Source: Enterovibrio sp. JCM 19048
GTDB lineage: Bacteria > Pseudomonadota > Gammaproteobacteria > Enterobacterales > Vibrionaceae
NCBI GenBank assembly: GCA_001310415.1
Contig: BAXE01000019.1
Coordinates: 34,069 to 98,068, forward strand
DNA: 64,000 nucleotides
Direction: 5' to 3'
The translations under genes and the position numbers were made by a program. Positions 1 through 10,243 of this stretch are shown here, piece after piece (the stretch's first letter is position 1; the number at the start of each line of letters is the position of its first letter). The notes beneath the pieces are model-generated. The model saw nothing but the letters and a program-made list of their open reading frames with translations, made no database searches and was not told the origin of the DNA.

Positions 1-641
1 TGAACACCAAACAGCCGCTGCATAGGGCTGGCACCGTAAGCCGTTGCAGCTTCAAGCACTTCTTTGTCAACCAGCCTGATCCCCAGGTTTGTCAGACGGA
101 TCACTGGCGGAATGGCATAGATAACAACAGCGATGACGCCCGGAATTTTCCCGATACCCAAGAGCATAACCACGGGAATGAGATAGACGAATGCGGGCAT
201 GGTCTGCATGACGTCCAGTAAGGGGGTCACCAGGGACTGAATGCGGTTTGAGCGCGCCATAGCGATGCCGGTAGGGATACCCAGGCAGATCGCGAGCATG
301 GTACAAACCAATATAATGCTCATGGTGCGCATGGTGTCTTCCCACATACCGAAGTAGCCAATGGCAAGGAAAGAGGCAATGACAGCCACCGCGAGCTTCC
401 AGGAGCGGCTGGCCATGTAAGAGATCCCGGCCACAATAGCGATCATCAGCCACCAAGGGGTGCCGAGAAGCAGCTTTTCAAACCAGATAAGAAATTGAAG
501 AAGGGGATCGAAGAAGGATTCGATACTTTCACCATAGTTTCGCGAAAATTCGCGATAGGCGCCGTCGAGGGTTTTACGAATGGCAAGAAGATCGGAGCGC
601 GACATCTCCGGAAATTCTGTCAGCCATGAATTGTCAGCCAT
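1..641 (-). CDS. ABC transporter permease, ProW-like (partial, C-term cut)
   Basis: Inner-membrane permease of a glycine betaine/proline-type ABC importer (binding-protein-dependent transport family). The frame opens at the ATG complementary to 639-641 and stays open to the window edge, about 213 residues. After a roughly 40-residue cytoplasmic start come a helix around residues 48-70, further helices, and then the permease core with a run of hydrophobic segments and the EAA-like stretch near the cut end (ATAYGASPMQ), typical of ProW/OpuAB. The gene follows the substrate-binding protein gene on the same strand across 166 bp that hold a hairpin. The ATPase is expected beyond the window edge. 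Family is secure; substrate (betaine, choline or proline) is inferred. Confidence 0.85.
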   Translation of the reverse strand, partial: MADNSWLTEFPEMSRSDLLAIRKTLDGAYREFSRNYGESIESFFDPLLQFLIWFEKLLLGTPWWLMIAIVAGISYMASRSWKLAVAVIASFLAIGYFGMWEDTMRTMSIILVCTMLAICLGIPTGIAMARSNRIQSLVTPLLDVMQTMPAFVYLIPVVMLLGIGKIPGVIAVVIYAIPPVIRLTNLGIRLVDKEVLEAATAYGASPMQRLFGV

Positions 642-769
642 AACAGTACAGCGTCCTCTGCATCTTTGTTTGTTTTAAAAACTATATACCCTTTAAATCA
701 GGTTAATACGCATGTTGTTGCGACTAAAAAAAGAACAGTCACAAAATTCAAAAAACGTATTGGAAGTAC

Positions 770-795
770 TGCGGGCTGAAAATGGTCAGCCCGCA
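770..795 (-). terminator. Intercistronic hairpin after binding-protein gene
   Basis: A 9-10 bp stem (GCGGGCTGA with TCAGCCCGC, six-base loop) lies 13 bp past the stop of the binding-protein gene and before the permease start. It has no T-run, so it is more likely an mRNA-stabilising or attenuating hairpin that raises binding protein over permease than a full terminator. Confidence 0.4.
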
Positions 796-807
796 AGAGT
801 GGGTTGG

Positions 808-1800
808 TTAAAGAGCAGATTTCACTTTGTCTGCCACTTCAGGACTCACCCAGGTAGTCCAGATTTGCGGATAGTTTTCCAGGAAATGTAGCGCAGCGAT
901 TTCGCCATCCGCCTGATTGTCTTCCATCCATGCCAGAAGGCTATTGAGCTGGGCATTGGTGAAAGAGCGGTTGCTCAGGTAGTTCATTGCGTCTTCGTTG
1001 CTGTTGGCAAAGCTTTCAGTAACGATGGTATCAACCGCTGAAGGTGGATACATGGTCACTTTGGGCTCCAGACAGTCCGCACTGGTGGTACAGGATTTGA
1101 ATTCTTTTTCGTCAATGCCTGAGCCGAAGTCGACCTTGACCATTTCGTATTTACCCAACACCGCAGTCGGTGCCCAGTAATAACCGAACCAGCCTTCACC
1201 GCGTTCATACGCTTTGGCAATAGAACCAGAAAGGCCAGCGCCTGAACCTGGGTCGATCAGCTCGAAACCTTTGTCACCAAGATCCATGGCATTGAACAGG
1301 TTGCCGGAAGAAATTTGGCAGTTCCAGCCGGCAGGACAGCCATAAAATGCGGATTTAGATGGGTCTTCCGGATGTTTGAACAGTTCACGGTTGGCAATAA
1401 CGCCTTCAATTGTGGCAAGGCTAGGGTCTTTATCGACGAGATATTTAGGTACCCAGAAGCCTTCTTCACCACCGTCTGACAGTGACTTACCCGCATAGCG
1501 CAGACGGCCTTCTTCAACACCGCGATCCAGAGCTGCTTTCAGCGAGTTGCTCCAAAACTCAGGGGCAATATCCGGCTCGCCCTTTTCAATCATCGAGGTG
1601 CCGGTAGGCATGGTGTCGCCTGGAACCAGCTCGGCATCGCAGCCATAACCTTCGTCAAGGATAAAGCGGTCAACATTGGCGATGAGGCTTGCGGAGTTCC
1701 AGTTCATGTCGGCAATGGTCACTTTGCCGCACTCAGCTGCAAAACCGGCCACAGGCAATGCTGAAAGTAAAAGGCATGACGTGGTCAGTAGTTTTTTCAT
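808..1800 (-). CDS. Glycine betaine/choline-type ABC substrate-binding protein
   Basis: Periplasmic ligand-binding protein of the ProX/OpuAC family, 330 residues, intact. A Sec signal peptide is clear: two lysines, a hydrophobic core and cleavage after about residue 21 (GFAA, then ECGK). The mature part reads through the type-II periplasmic fold with aromatic residues suited to a quaternary-amine cage (FWVP, YYWAP). Cysteine pairs (around CPAGWNC and CTTSADC) may form disulphides. It is the first gene before a permease on the same strand, so binding protein precedes permease, unlike E. coli proVWX. Substrate is inferred from the family only. Confidence 0.88.
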   Translation of the reverse strand: MKKLLTTSCLLLSALPVAGFAAECGKVTIADMNWNSASLIANVDRFILDEGYGCDAELVPGDTMPTGTSMIEKGEPDIAPEFWSNSLKAALDRGVEEGRLRYAGKSLSDGGEEGFWVPKYLVDKDPSLATIEGVIANRELFKHPEDPSKSAFYGCPAGWNCQISSGNLFNAMDLGDKGFELIDPGSGAGLSGSIAKAYERGEGWFGYYWAPTAVLGKYEMVKVDFGSGIDEKEFKSCTTSADCLEPKVTMYPPSAVDTIVTESFANSNEDAMNYLSNRSFTNAQLNSLLAWMEDNQADGEIAALHFLENYPQIWTTWVSPEVADKVKSAL

Positions 1801-2217
1801 GGAAGTTCCCTCTCATGTGAAATACTGCAGTGAATGGCTACAACGCTAATTATTCACTGCGTTTTTTACTCCTGTGCAATGCAATATTTCAGGGTTAACT
1901 GACTGATAATCTTGCAAGCACGAAGCTGAACTATAACAAATCCATTAAAAAATATCTTTAGTGTTGTAATTAATATTTTACGCATGATGCGCTGATTGCG
2001 AAAGGCGCCAAAAATCCAATCCGCAAGGCATCTCGTTAACTTGTTGATATTTAAGGGGCGTGTGGTGTGGAAAAGATGAGGTGTGTCCAAGAGGTAAGAA
2101 TTCGTTTCTAAATGCGAGATTTTCACATTAGTTAGTGGCCTAGAGACCCATGAAAGGAAATTTATCAGACTATTCTCCGTTCTTAGGTGTAGTTCGAATC
2201 AAGCTTCAGGAGCTACC
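1801..2217. promoter_or_regulatory. Divergent intergenic region
   Basis: This 417-bp AT-rich spacer separates the divergent binding-protein gene and the response-regulator gene and must hold both promoters. A possible 86-residue minus-strand frame inside it has no family resemblance or good ribosome site and was not called. No operator could be named. Confidence 0.5.
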
Positions 2218-2985
2218 ATGGCACAGTCAATTTTAATCCTTGAAGACGATGCTGATATTTCAGATTTGATAGCACTTCACCTGCGCGTAATGGGTTTTGA
2301 TGTACTCAAAGGTTCATCGCTTAAAGAGGGATTTGCGCTTATCGCAGAGCATGATATTGCGGCTCTGGTGTTGGACAGGGGGCTGGAAGACGGTGACGGT
2401 AAAGAGGTTTGCCAACACCTTCGCCAACAGAAAAACGGCGTTCCGGTATTGATGCTGACCGCGCTCGACTCCGATGCGGATTTAGTTGAAGGGTTTGAAG
2501 CCGGCGCGGATGATTATCTGGCAAAACCTTTCAGCGTTATCGAGTTTCAGGCGCGTTTGAGGGCGATGTTGCGTCGAGTCGGCACCCATTGTGACTGGTT
2601 GAAGCAGGACACCAACGCGCCCGAAACCGGCAAAGCGGCTTCACGTTCATCTCATCTCTTGTTTGAGCGTCTGGAAATATGCACAGAAACTCACCGCGTG
2701 AAGCTTGACGGCGCAACGATAGACCTGACGCCCACCGAGTTTTCTCTGCTGTGCTGCCTTGCTAAAAGGCCTGATCGGGTGTTCAGCAAAGATGAGTTGT
2801 TAAGCCGGGTATGGAACACAGAATATGACGGTTATCGCCACACAGTGTGCTGCGCGATAAACCGTCTTAGAAGCAAACTGGAGCGTGACCCAAATACCCC
2901 AAAATACATCCATACCGTATGGGGTGTTGGCTATAAGTTCCGGGAGGCTGCCACCGTGAGCGCTTCACAGATGGTGCATGCATAA
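2218..2985 (+). CDS. OmpR/PhoB-family response regulator
   Basis: DNA-binding response regulator of 255 residues, intact. The N-terminal receiver domain (about 1-120) has the acidic pair in LEDDAD, the phospho-acceptor Asp in LVLDRG near residue 54, and the conserved Lys in AKPF near residue 103. The C-terminal winged helix (about 145-245) has the LTPTEFSLL and VWGVGYKF signatures. A ribosome site (AGGAGC) sits 5-6 bp before the ATG. The gene ends 17 bp before its partner sensor kinase, a standard pair. The cognate signal is unknown. Confidence 0.92.
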   Translation: MAQSILILEDDADISDLIALHLRVMGFDVLKGSSLKEGFALIAEHDIAALVLDRGLEDGDGKEVCQHLRQQKNGVPVLMLTALDSDADLVEGFEAGADDYLAKPFSVIEFQARLRAMLRRVGTHCDWLKQDTNAPETGKAASRSSHLLFERLEICTETHRVKLDGATIDLTPTEFSLLCCLAKRPDRVFSKDELLSRVWNTEYDGYRHTVCCAINRLRSKLERDPNTPKYIHTVWGVGYKFREAATVSASQMVHA

Positions 2986-3002
2986 ACAAACCGGGGGATA
3001 TA

Positions 3003-4653
3003 TTGACGTTTAAAAGTCGTCTGCTGTTATTTACCTTGATTTGGTTTTTAGTCAGCGCGCTGGTGTTAACAGCGCTGAGTGTGATGGTGTGGGAAGAGAA
3101 TGCCTTGAGAGCCCGCCAAATACTCCATCGCGATCTTGCGGTTCACATGCGGGATGATAATCCTTTGATGATCGGGGAGGACTACAGCCCTGATGCCCTG
3201 TCGAGTATTTTTCACACCCTGATGTTGCTAGGGCCGGATTTCGAGATCTATTTTCTCGATCCTGAAGGCAATATCACGACTTCAGGACCACCGCTTTCTT
3301 CCGTGGTGAGAAACCGGGTGGATCTTACCCCCATAAAAGCGTTTATCGACGGAGAAAATGCGCCCGTTTTGGGTGGGAATCCTTTAACGGAGTCGGGCAA
3401 GGAAGTGTTCTCTGCTGCGCCTATCATAGAAAATGGCCAAATCATGGGCTATCTCTACGTCGTCATTGGTAGCCAACACGACAATGCGTTGCTCGATCCC
3501 CAATCGTTAGTCCATTTTGCCCCCGTTGTTTTGGCTGCTTTGGTCGCTATCTTGTTGTTTTCCATGATGGTCTACAGCATGGTGCTCCGTCGTATCATCA
3601 CGCCAGGGCGAAAAATGGTGCGGGAGATTGAACAGGCGGCTGTCGACGAGTTTCGTGTTTCCCCTCCGCTGAAATTTACCTCACCGGAAATGCAGGAGAT
3701 GGCCTCACAGTTTCGCCGTATGTTGATTGTTATCCAACAGCAGTTTGTCCAACTGAGGTTCAGGAAGCACAACGGCGTGAATATCTGGTGCAACTGAGTC
3801 ACGATCTCAAAACCCCGTTGGCAAACGTACTGGGTTATCTGGAAACCTGGCGTATCCAGCATTCGGAAGGACGGAGCATGATTGACACCGCCTACCACAA
3901 TGCAAAACGTCTGCAGAATCAAATTAAACAACAGCTTGAGGCTGCCAGATCCCCGTCTGCAAAAGTGGTGCTTACTTACCGGGAGTTGGATGTAGAAAGG
4001 TTTATCAGCGATGTGAAAAGCCGCTTTGAGCTGTCACTGAACCATAAACAACTCGAATTGTCGGTGACGATCACAGAGCCGTTTTTAATCATGGCAGATG
4101 AGCAGTTGCTCAACCGTGTATTCGATAACCTGATGGAAAATGCGATTCGGCACAGCCCCGTGAAATCGGCGCTGATGCTGGTGGCGGAAAAAGGCGGCGC
4201 GGGAAAGGTACAATTCTCGTTAACCAACCTATAGATTCACAAAGCCATTCCGGCAGTTTGGGAATGGGGGGAAAGATCATCGATGCCATCCTCAGTTTGC
4301 ATCAGTCTGTGTTGGACAAAACACTGCTGGATGGAAACCCTGCCGCTTACCGCGCGCGTTTTGTACTCACAGCGGCTGCAAAATCCGCCTCGCCTTCCCT
4401 TAGCACCATTCCAAAGCCAGCAGTTGAAGACGATGCGCCGCCGATGGACTCAAAATACCCCTCCCTCAATGCAGAAGAGTGGCAGGAAGGATCGGAGCCG
4501 GAAGACGATCCGTCGCTGCATATTTCAGCCTCTGAGCAAATTGATGAAAATGGGGAAGACTTACCGTCGTTTTGCGCTGTCATGGCGAAGAAAACGGACG
4601 ATGGTAATGAAGGTGAGGAGAATGAAGAGAAGCCAGCGCGAAAAGAAGGGTAG
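3003..4653 (+). CDS. Sensor histidine kinase with degenerate ATP lid (frameshifted)
   Basis: Membrane sensor kinase paired with the preceding regulator. TTG start at 3003 with GGGGG six bases upstream. Order: first helix (about 7-27), periplasmic domain, second helix (about 175-200), linker, H-box QLSHDLKTPLANVLGYLE, N-box NRVFDNLMENAIRH, then a glycine box SLGMGGKIIDAI. The usual DxGxG (G1) box is replaced by a short stretch after SLTN, so ATP binding may be altered. About 80 acidic, low-complexity residues follow. Frame breaks near 3762 and 4229, each repaired by one base, most simply C. The H and N boxes are intact, so activity as kinase or phosphatase is possible. Confidence 0.8.
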
Positions 4654-4671
4654 GACGCAAAGCCCTACCCG
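4648..4671. terminator. Hairpin between convergent genes
   Basis: GGGTAGG and CCTACCC form a 7-bp stem with a ten-base loop, between the 3' ends of the convergent kinase and permease genes. There is no long T-run, so termination is plausible but weak. Confidence 0.4.
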
Positions 4672-4685
4672 TAATGAATCCAGCG

Positions 4686-5900
4686 TTAGCCAATGAAGGA
4701 CGGCAACAAACCCGCCATTGCAAGGAAATGGAACACTGCTGTCAGTACACCGAACAGGATCACCGCGCCAATCATTGCTTTACCGCCCGGCGCCATAAAC
4801 CCTTGCTGACCACCCGCCAGTGTGCGGGATTTCATTGCCAACAATGCAGGGATGATACAAGCCCATACGGTTGCAGCAGCACCTGCGTAACCAATCGCCA
4901 CGATAAAGCCGAATGGGAACAGCAGAGACATCACCAATGGTGGCAGGAAAGTAACAGCCCAGCATTTGGTGCGGCCGGCTTTGGTGTCATCAAACTTGAA
5001 ATAATCCGCCAGAAAATCGAATACCCCAAGACCTACCCCGATAAACGACGACAGAATTGCGGCCATGGAGAAGGCATTAATGGCTCTCGACACACTGTCA
5101 GAAGTGATCACACCGTCCAGTTGTTTCAACAAGGCATCCACATTGCCGCCTTGTTCGATAACCGGGCCAAACTCGTGGCGGGGCAGGTTGCCAAAAATAC
5201 TGATTAGCCACAGGCAGTAGAGTGCCAGCGCAATGACAGTACCGCCTAAAATCGCGTATTTCGCTTTGCGCTCTTCACCGTAATAGGCGCGCATGGAGGA
5301 TACAGAATGGTGATAGCCAAAAGAGGTCAGGGCGACAGGCAGCATTGCCATCGCATAGGGAGCGTATTGGCGATCTGGGTTCGCGGCGTCAAGCAGGACT
5401 GCGATATCAACATTTACCGCCATGCCCGACACACCAAACACAAAACTCAGCACCATAAACGCAATCAGCACCACAGAAATACGGTCAACGGCGCGGGTTG
5501 AATGCCAGACAAACAGTGAGAAAACCGCAACAAATATCACCGACGTGATTTGGCTGCTGATGCCGGTGATCTCCTGAAGGATCAGGCCGGAAGAAGTGAT
5601 ATAGCATACAATAAAATGCCGCCGACGAAATAAACGGTAATGTTATTAAAGAAATTGATTTTATCGCCAAGCAGATCTTTGGTAACAGAATTAAATGAAA
5701 CTTTTAAATCATAATGTTTGAATGACTCAAGCAACATCCAGCCAGATATTGTCATCACAATCATGGTGATACTGATAGCAAGAATAGACCAGACTGTCCA
5801 TGCGCCTGCGCCGGAACTGGGTAATCCTAACATACCTGCGCCTACACAGACGCTGGCAATAATACAGGAACCACCAATTAAAGATGGACTTTTTTCCATA
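4686..5900 (-). CDS. Aromatic amino acid permease, HAAAP family (frameshifted)
   Basis: Inner-membrane tryptophan/tyrosine-type H+ symporter of the Mtr/TnaB/TyrP family, about 404 residues, eleven hydrophobic helices. N-terminal signature SLIGGSCIIASVCVGAGMLG is diagnostic. The start at 5900 is chosen because TGGAGA lies seven bases upstream; an ATG further upstream would add 16 unconserved residues. One frame break near 5603, repaired by one base (GCxTAT). It follows tnaA on the same strand, as tnaB does in E. coli, but an intrinsic terminator separates the two, so expression may be by readthrough or an own promoter. TnaB-like role inferred from context. Confidence 0.85.
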
Positions 5901-6010
5901 ATAAAGTCTCCAGTATCCGGCCATATTGTTTGACCGGAAAAATGTTTCACATTATGGGGGAATATCCAACCAATCTGAAATTTGTTGAATTTACTATCTC
6001 AGACAGATTG

Positions 6011-6040
6011 AAAAAAAGAGCGCAATGAATATTGCGCTCT
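6011..6040 (-). terminator. Intrinsic terminator after tnaA
   Basis: Ten-base-pair stem AGAGCGCAAT/ATTGCGCTCT with a GAAT loop, followed on the minus strand by seven T. It lies ten bases after the tnaA stop. Confidence 0.85.
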
Positions 6041-6049
6041 GGGTGTTAA

Positions 6050-7514
6050 TTAATGTGCTGTTTCAAGCTCTCTTTTTTCTGTCTTCTTTGCTTCCACTGG
6101 CTCAACTTCTTTCAAGCGGGCAGTGAAGTGACGGAGGACAGCTGCTCATAAGTAAAATCGAGGCCTTTCACATTGCGCGCATTTTTCTTCACTTCGCCAA
6201 AGGCTTCAATAATGAAGTCCATATGTGATTGGGTGTAGGTCGCACGAGGAATGGTCAGGCGCAGCAGCTCTGCCGGGCAAGGGTGCTGTTTGCCAGTAGC
6301 AGGGTCACGGCCCAGTAGCAGTGAACCAATTTCTACCGCGCGGATACCGGCCACTTTGTAGAGTTCACAAGCCAGTGCGTGCGCAGGGAACTGATCAGCA
6401 GGAATGTGCGGCAGCAGTTTACCCGCATCTACAAACGCTGCGTGACCGCCCGCTTGCTGACAAACAATGCCAATTGCTTCCAGGCCATCTACCAGGTACT
6501 GAACCTGCTTGATACGGTACTCCAGCCACTCCTGACGCATGCCGTCATACAGGCCGACAGCCAGACGCTCCATCGCGCCGCCTTCCAGACCACCGTAGGT
6601 TGGGAAACCTTCTTGCACCACGCACAGGGTGCGACATTCCTGATATACATCCATCATGCTTTCATCTTTGAAGCACAGTAGACCACCCATTTGCACCATG
6701 GCATCTTTCTTGGCAGACATCGCCAGACCATCCGCGTATTTGTATGCTTCGCGGGTAATTTCAGCGATTGTCCAATCCTGGAAGCCCGGCTCACGCTGCT
6801 GCACAAAGTAGGCGTTTTCAGCAAAGCGGGCAGAGTCCATGATCACAGGGATATCGTATTTCTGGCCGATTTCGTACACCGCTTTCAGGTTAGCGATAGA
6901 AACCGGCTGACCACCGGCTGAGTTACAGGTGATAGTGCTGACAATGTAAGGCACGTTGGCTGGGCCAGCTTCCAGAATGGCGGCTTCCAGTTTCTCAAGA
7001 TCGAAGTTGCCTTTGAAATCTGCTGTCACAGAGGTGTCAAAGGCTTCTTTGGTGTACACGTTTTTTGCGACACAGCAGTTCACTTGGGTGTGGCCTTGGG
7101 TGGTATCGAAGAAGTAATTCGACAGCGCGACCATCTTGGTGCGATCCAGACCTTTTTCTTTCTCACGTTTTTTGATCAATACAGGGATGTAGATTTGCTC
7201 TGCACCACGGCCCTGGTGGGTAGGGATGGTCAGGTCATAGCCGAAGATGTCTTTTACCGCATTTGCCAGCGCGTAGTAGCTGCGGCTTCCGCTGTAAGCT
7301 TCATCGCCACGCAGCATTGCAGCCTGCATGTCCTGGGTGATCGCACCGGTGCCGCTGTCGGTCAGAAGGTCGATAAATACGTCTTCACTGTCCAACAGAA
7401 ATGGTTCATGCCCGCTCTCAGGATGGCTTCTTCGCGATATTCGCGGGTAGTGCGTTTTACTGGCTCAATAACACGGATACGGAATGGTTCTGGCAGATGT
7501 TTGAAGTTTTCCAT
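6050..7514 (-). CDS. tnaA: Tryptophanase (frameshifted)
   Basis: PLP-dependent lyase that splits L-tryptophan to indole, pyruvate and ammonia in the cytoplasm. The reconstructed protein is close to 487 residues and follows E. coli TnaA throughout, with the PLP-lysine motif [13 protein letters not shown] and [10 protein letters not shown] near the active site. Start at 7514 ([14 protein letters not shown]), before the GMNHF segment. Two frame breaks: near 7388 (TTCTG for TTCCTG) and near 6133, after which the conserved tail [11 protein letters not shown] is regained; about 15 extra residues follow before the TAA at 6050. Preceded by the tnaC leader at 198 bp, so tryptophan attenuation is expected. 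The breaks are probably sequence errors. Confidence 0.93.
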
Positions 7515-7712
7515 GGGGGTACCTTTTCTGTTTTTATCTGCGGCAAACTTTTCGTTATTTATTTGATGGTAAAAGTGTGCCGTCAGAAAATTAATCTGAT
7601 TTATTGGATTTAAAATTGGTTTAAAAACAACGGGTAAATAACCTGACTAAAAATATCAGAAATTATTTATGATGTTGTTTAACAGGCGCAGGAGTGCGCG
7701 CAAAGAAAGGAA
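7515..7712 (-). promoter_or_regulatory. tnaC-tnaA attenuation spacer
   Basis: The 198-bp transcribed spacer between the tnaC stop and tnaA start has the same scale as in E. coli, where Rho loads on a C-rich rut site after tnaC and stops RNA polymerase unless tryptophan stalls the ribosome. Just after the tnaC stop the RNA is C/U-rich and G-poor apart from a GCGC patch (about 7681-7710 on the minus strand), a candidate rut. Assignment rests on synteny. Confidence 0.6.
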
Positions 7713-7784
7713 TTACGCAGGGAAGAAGAACGCGATTTTATAATCGAGCGTGATCCAGTGATTGATTTTGGTTTTGTTTGTCAT
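7713..7784 (-). CDS. tnaC: TnaC tryptophan-sensing leader peptide
   Basis: A 23-residue leader peptide, ATG at 7784 and TAA at 7713-7715. It has Trp10, Asp14 and Pro22, with spacing W-x3-D-x7-P identical to E. coli TnaC W12, D16, P24, the residues needed for tryptophan-induced ribosome stalling. The segment DYKIAFFFP before the end is of the Vibrio/Proteus kind. One residue, Ala23, follows Pro, and the stop is UAA, where E. coli has Pro-UGA. AGGTTGG lies five bases before the ATG. Position 198 bp ahead of tnaA fixes the role. The stop context may change which release factor is blocked. Confidence 0.9.
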   Translation of the reverse strand: MTNKTKINHWITLDYKIAFFFPA

Positions 7785-7976
7785 CTTTACCAACCTGAAA
7801 CAGGGACATTCAAACTAACAAATATAAATATTAATATTAATAACCGTGAATCTGATGATGTCTGGTTACTTAACTACAGTATCTATAGTCGACTAATTTT
7901 CGTCATTATGAAAGTCGAGGATATGAGAACACGTCGACAAAATTTTCTCCGCCTTTTTCCATATTGCTGCCAACCA

Positions 7977-8980
7977 TCACATTGCGTTATGCGCGGTGTT
8001 TCTGGGCTGTAAGATTATCAATACCACAATGCCCAATAATACAGCACTCAGGATGGCAACAAGACGTTTCCCATCCTCCACAAATGCGCTGCCAGCACTG
8101 TTGGTCAAGCCGTAGTAAACCAGCACCACGAAACCGGAATAGAGAAGTTGGAAAGTGTTGAAGCTCGCCCGTTTCTGCATGGCATGTATCCCCATTAGCA
8201 GGGCACAGACCAGCGCCATACCGATGTGTCCGACTAGATTGGTTTGCAGCATATTCATCCCCAGCACAGGTAGCGCATAGAGAAATCCGGCATAGGTGGC
8301 GAGCAGGCGGCGGATGCCATAGCTGTGTCCGTTGGCGGGATCTGGGTCTTTGATCACCAGCGCCACGACGATGATCATAATGGTGCTCTGTACCAGTTCC
8401 CATCGAATGGCGTAAACCAGTACCAGAAGGACAGCCGCTGCCTTAAATGCAATGTGCCAGATTTCCGTGTGCACGGCTTCATGGGGCGCGGGTTTGGCAT
8501 CGGCAGCTATCGGCTCTCCGCCGGGCACGAGGAAATAGCTGAGGTAAGCGGTGAATGCAGCGATAGCGATATTTTTGGCGAGCCAAGTGGCACCTGGGTC
8601 ACATCGATGCCCTTTTGGCGCGAAAACACGGCAATCATCGCGGTAGAGACAATTAAGAGTGTCGCCAGTAAATCCTGCGGGTTTTCCCGTGCACGTTGCA
8701 TACACCAGACAAACACCACGTATAACACGCTGTAGTAAACCAGCGGCTGGTCAATCAGTAGGTTACTGATTGCGGCCTGAAGCCACGCGGTGGCAAACAG
8801 CACAACCGTCATCAACAGCACCATTTTCAACGGTGGCGGTTTGGAAGAGGTGGTGAGAAATACCGCGCACAGGGCAGGGCCAATCAAGGGAATATCTGTG
8901 CCGAAAATGTGCTGCCAGAACATCAACAGCAGCGGAAACAGGGCGACACGGATGATCCCGTTGCCGGGTTTACGAAACAT
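7977..8980 (-). CDS. DUF2955/FUSC-type aromatic exporter membrane protein (frameshifted)
   Basis: Inner-membrane protein of about 334 residues with two blocks of closely spaced helices, resembling the DUF2955 branch of the fusaric acid/p-hydroxybenzoate (AaeB-like) efflux family. The N-terminal half starts MFRKPGNGIIRVALFPLLLM and the second half opens at TWLAKNIAIAAF. One frame break near 8591 (GTGCC for GTGGCC). Its start overlaps the 3' end of the membrane fusion protein gene by 11 bp, showing translational coupling. Together they would form a two-part pump. Cargo unknown; the neighbouring aromatic-metabolism genes suggest an aryl or indolic compound. Confidence 0.75.
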
Positions 8981-10093
8981 AGCTCAGATAGCTCCAGATC
9001 CAAGTCCAGAGGTCGAGCAGCCATTCGCCGAATTCAGACTGTCCGGGGTAGAAACTCACCGTTGCCCGTCCACCGTAGCGCAAGGTGACATCCGGCGGCA
9101 GGTCGAAAAAACGGATATTGACCGGAAAGCGTTGCGCATGCTGGATACCTGTCGGTGAATTAAACAGACCGCTGTTGCTGTTGACTTCGAGGTTGCCGTT
9201 TCCGCTGCTCCCCCAGCCAATGGATGTCACTTCACCATGGAAAATACGCCCTGGATACGCATCAAGCACCACTTTGACCAAGGTGCCTCTGTTCAGATAG
9301 GCGAGGGAGTTCTCCGCCACCATGCAGTCAGCCAGAAATAGCGGTTATTTACGTAGGTCATCATGGGATGACCGGCAGCGGCATAATCCCCGGCGGCAAG
9401 GTTCATGTTGGTGATCACGCCGCCTGCCGGAGAGCGCAGCTCGGTGTAGGAAAGGTTAAGTAATGCCTGATCGAGATTGTTCAGCGCGGCTTTGACCTGC
9501 GGGTTGTTCTCGCCTTTGGGCCCCAGCGCCTGTCTGGCTTTTTCCAAATCGGCCGTCGCCTGTGCAAGCGCCGCTTTCGCTGAATTGAGCGAGGCGACGC
9601 TGTCATCCAGTGTGGCTTGACTGACGACGCCGCGGCGAGCGAGGGAGCGGTTTCTTTCCGCGTGTTGTTTGGCATTGGCTAATTTTACCTTCGCGGCCAC
9701 TTCATTGGCTTTGGCTGCATCAATGGCAGAAGAGTCGGCGTTGACCGACTGGGTTGCCTGTTGCAACTGCAGACGGGCTGCGGTGACTTTGAGCTCGAAC
9801 GGGTCGCGCTCAATGGTCAGCAGCAGTTGCCCCTGTTTGACGGTGGCGTTGTTGATAACAGAAATGGAAGCAATGGGCCCAGAAACCTGTGGACTGATAC
9901 GGATGATTTGCCCATTCACACGGCCGTGGTCTGTCATGGGCGTCACCCTGTCCGCCCAAAGGGTATAAAACCAAAGCAATAAGGCGACAACGATGAGGTA
10001 GTAAGTAAAACGGCGAGCGCTGCTGACAGGCGATTTCGCCGTTTGCTTTTCGCCCTCGTTTTTTGCAGCGGTGTCAGCAGTTTCGTCACTCAT
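8970..10093 (-). CDS. HlyD/EmrA-family membrane fusion protein (frameshifted)
   Basis: Periplasmic adaptor of about 375 residues anchored by one N-terminal helix (about 27-47, TYYLIVVALLLWFYTLW). Then come the first barrel strand, lipoyl half-motif (ISPQVSGPIASISV), a long coiled coil rich in Ala, Gln and Lys (about 95-205), the second lipoyl half (LRSPAGGVITNMNLAAGDY) and the barrel domain. The start at 10093 gives the usual short cytoplasmic tail; an in-frame ATG 48 bases upstream is possible. One frame break near 9325. The 3' end overlaps the DUF2955 gene. Similar to AaeA/EmrA adaptors. Confidence 0.85.
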
Positions 10094-10202
10094 TGCCACA
10101 TACCCTTGCGCCAGACAATGCCAAATCACGTTGATGGACAATTGCTGAAAAGTCTATGAAGCAAGAAGGAGAGAAGTTGTCCAATTTCGGACACAAGGCG
10201 TT

Positions 10203-10232
10203 AAAAATAGCAGCGCCCATCGTATGGGCGCT
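10203..10232 (-). terminator. Intrinsic terminator after enoyl-CoA hydratase
   Basis: AGCGCCCAT and ATGGGCGCT form a perfect nine-base-pair stem with a three-base loop, and the minus strand then reads GCTATTTTTAA. It closes the three-gene operon starting at 13970 and separates it from the exporter pair. Confidence 0.8.
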
Positions 10233-10243
10233 TTGGTGGGGGA

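Noticed and set aside
67..456. 129-residue minus-strand frame
   Set aside because: It is out of frame with the ProW-like permease that spans 1-641 and shows His/Arg/Cys-rich shadow composition.
1866..2126. 86-residue minus-strand frame in the divergent region
   Set aside because: No family resemblance, no good ribosome site, AT-rich spacer.
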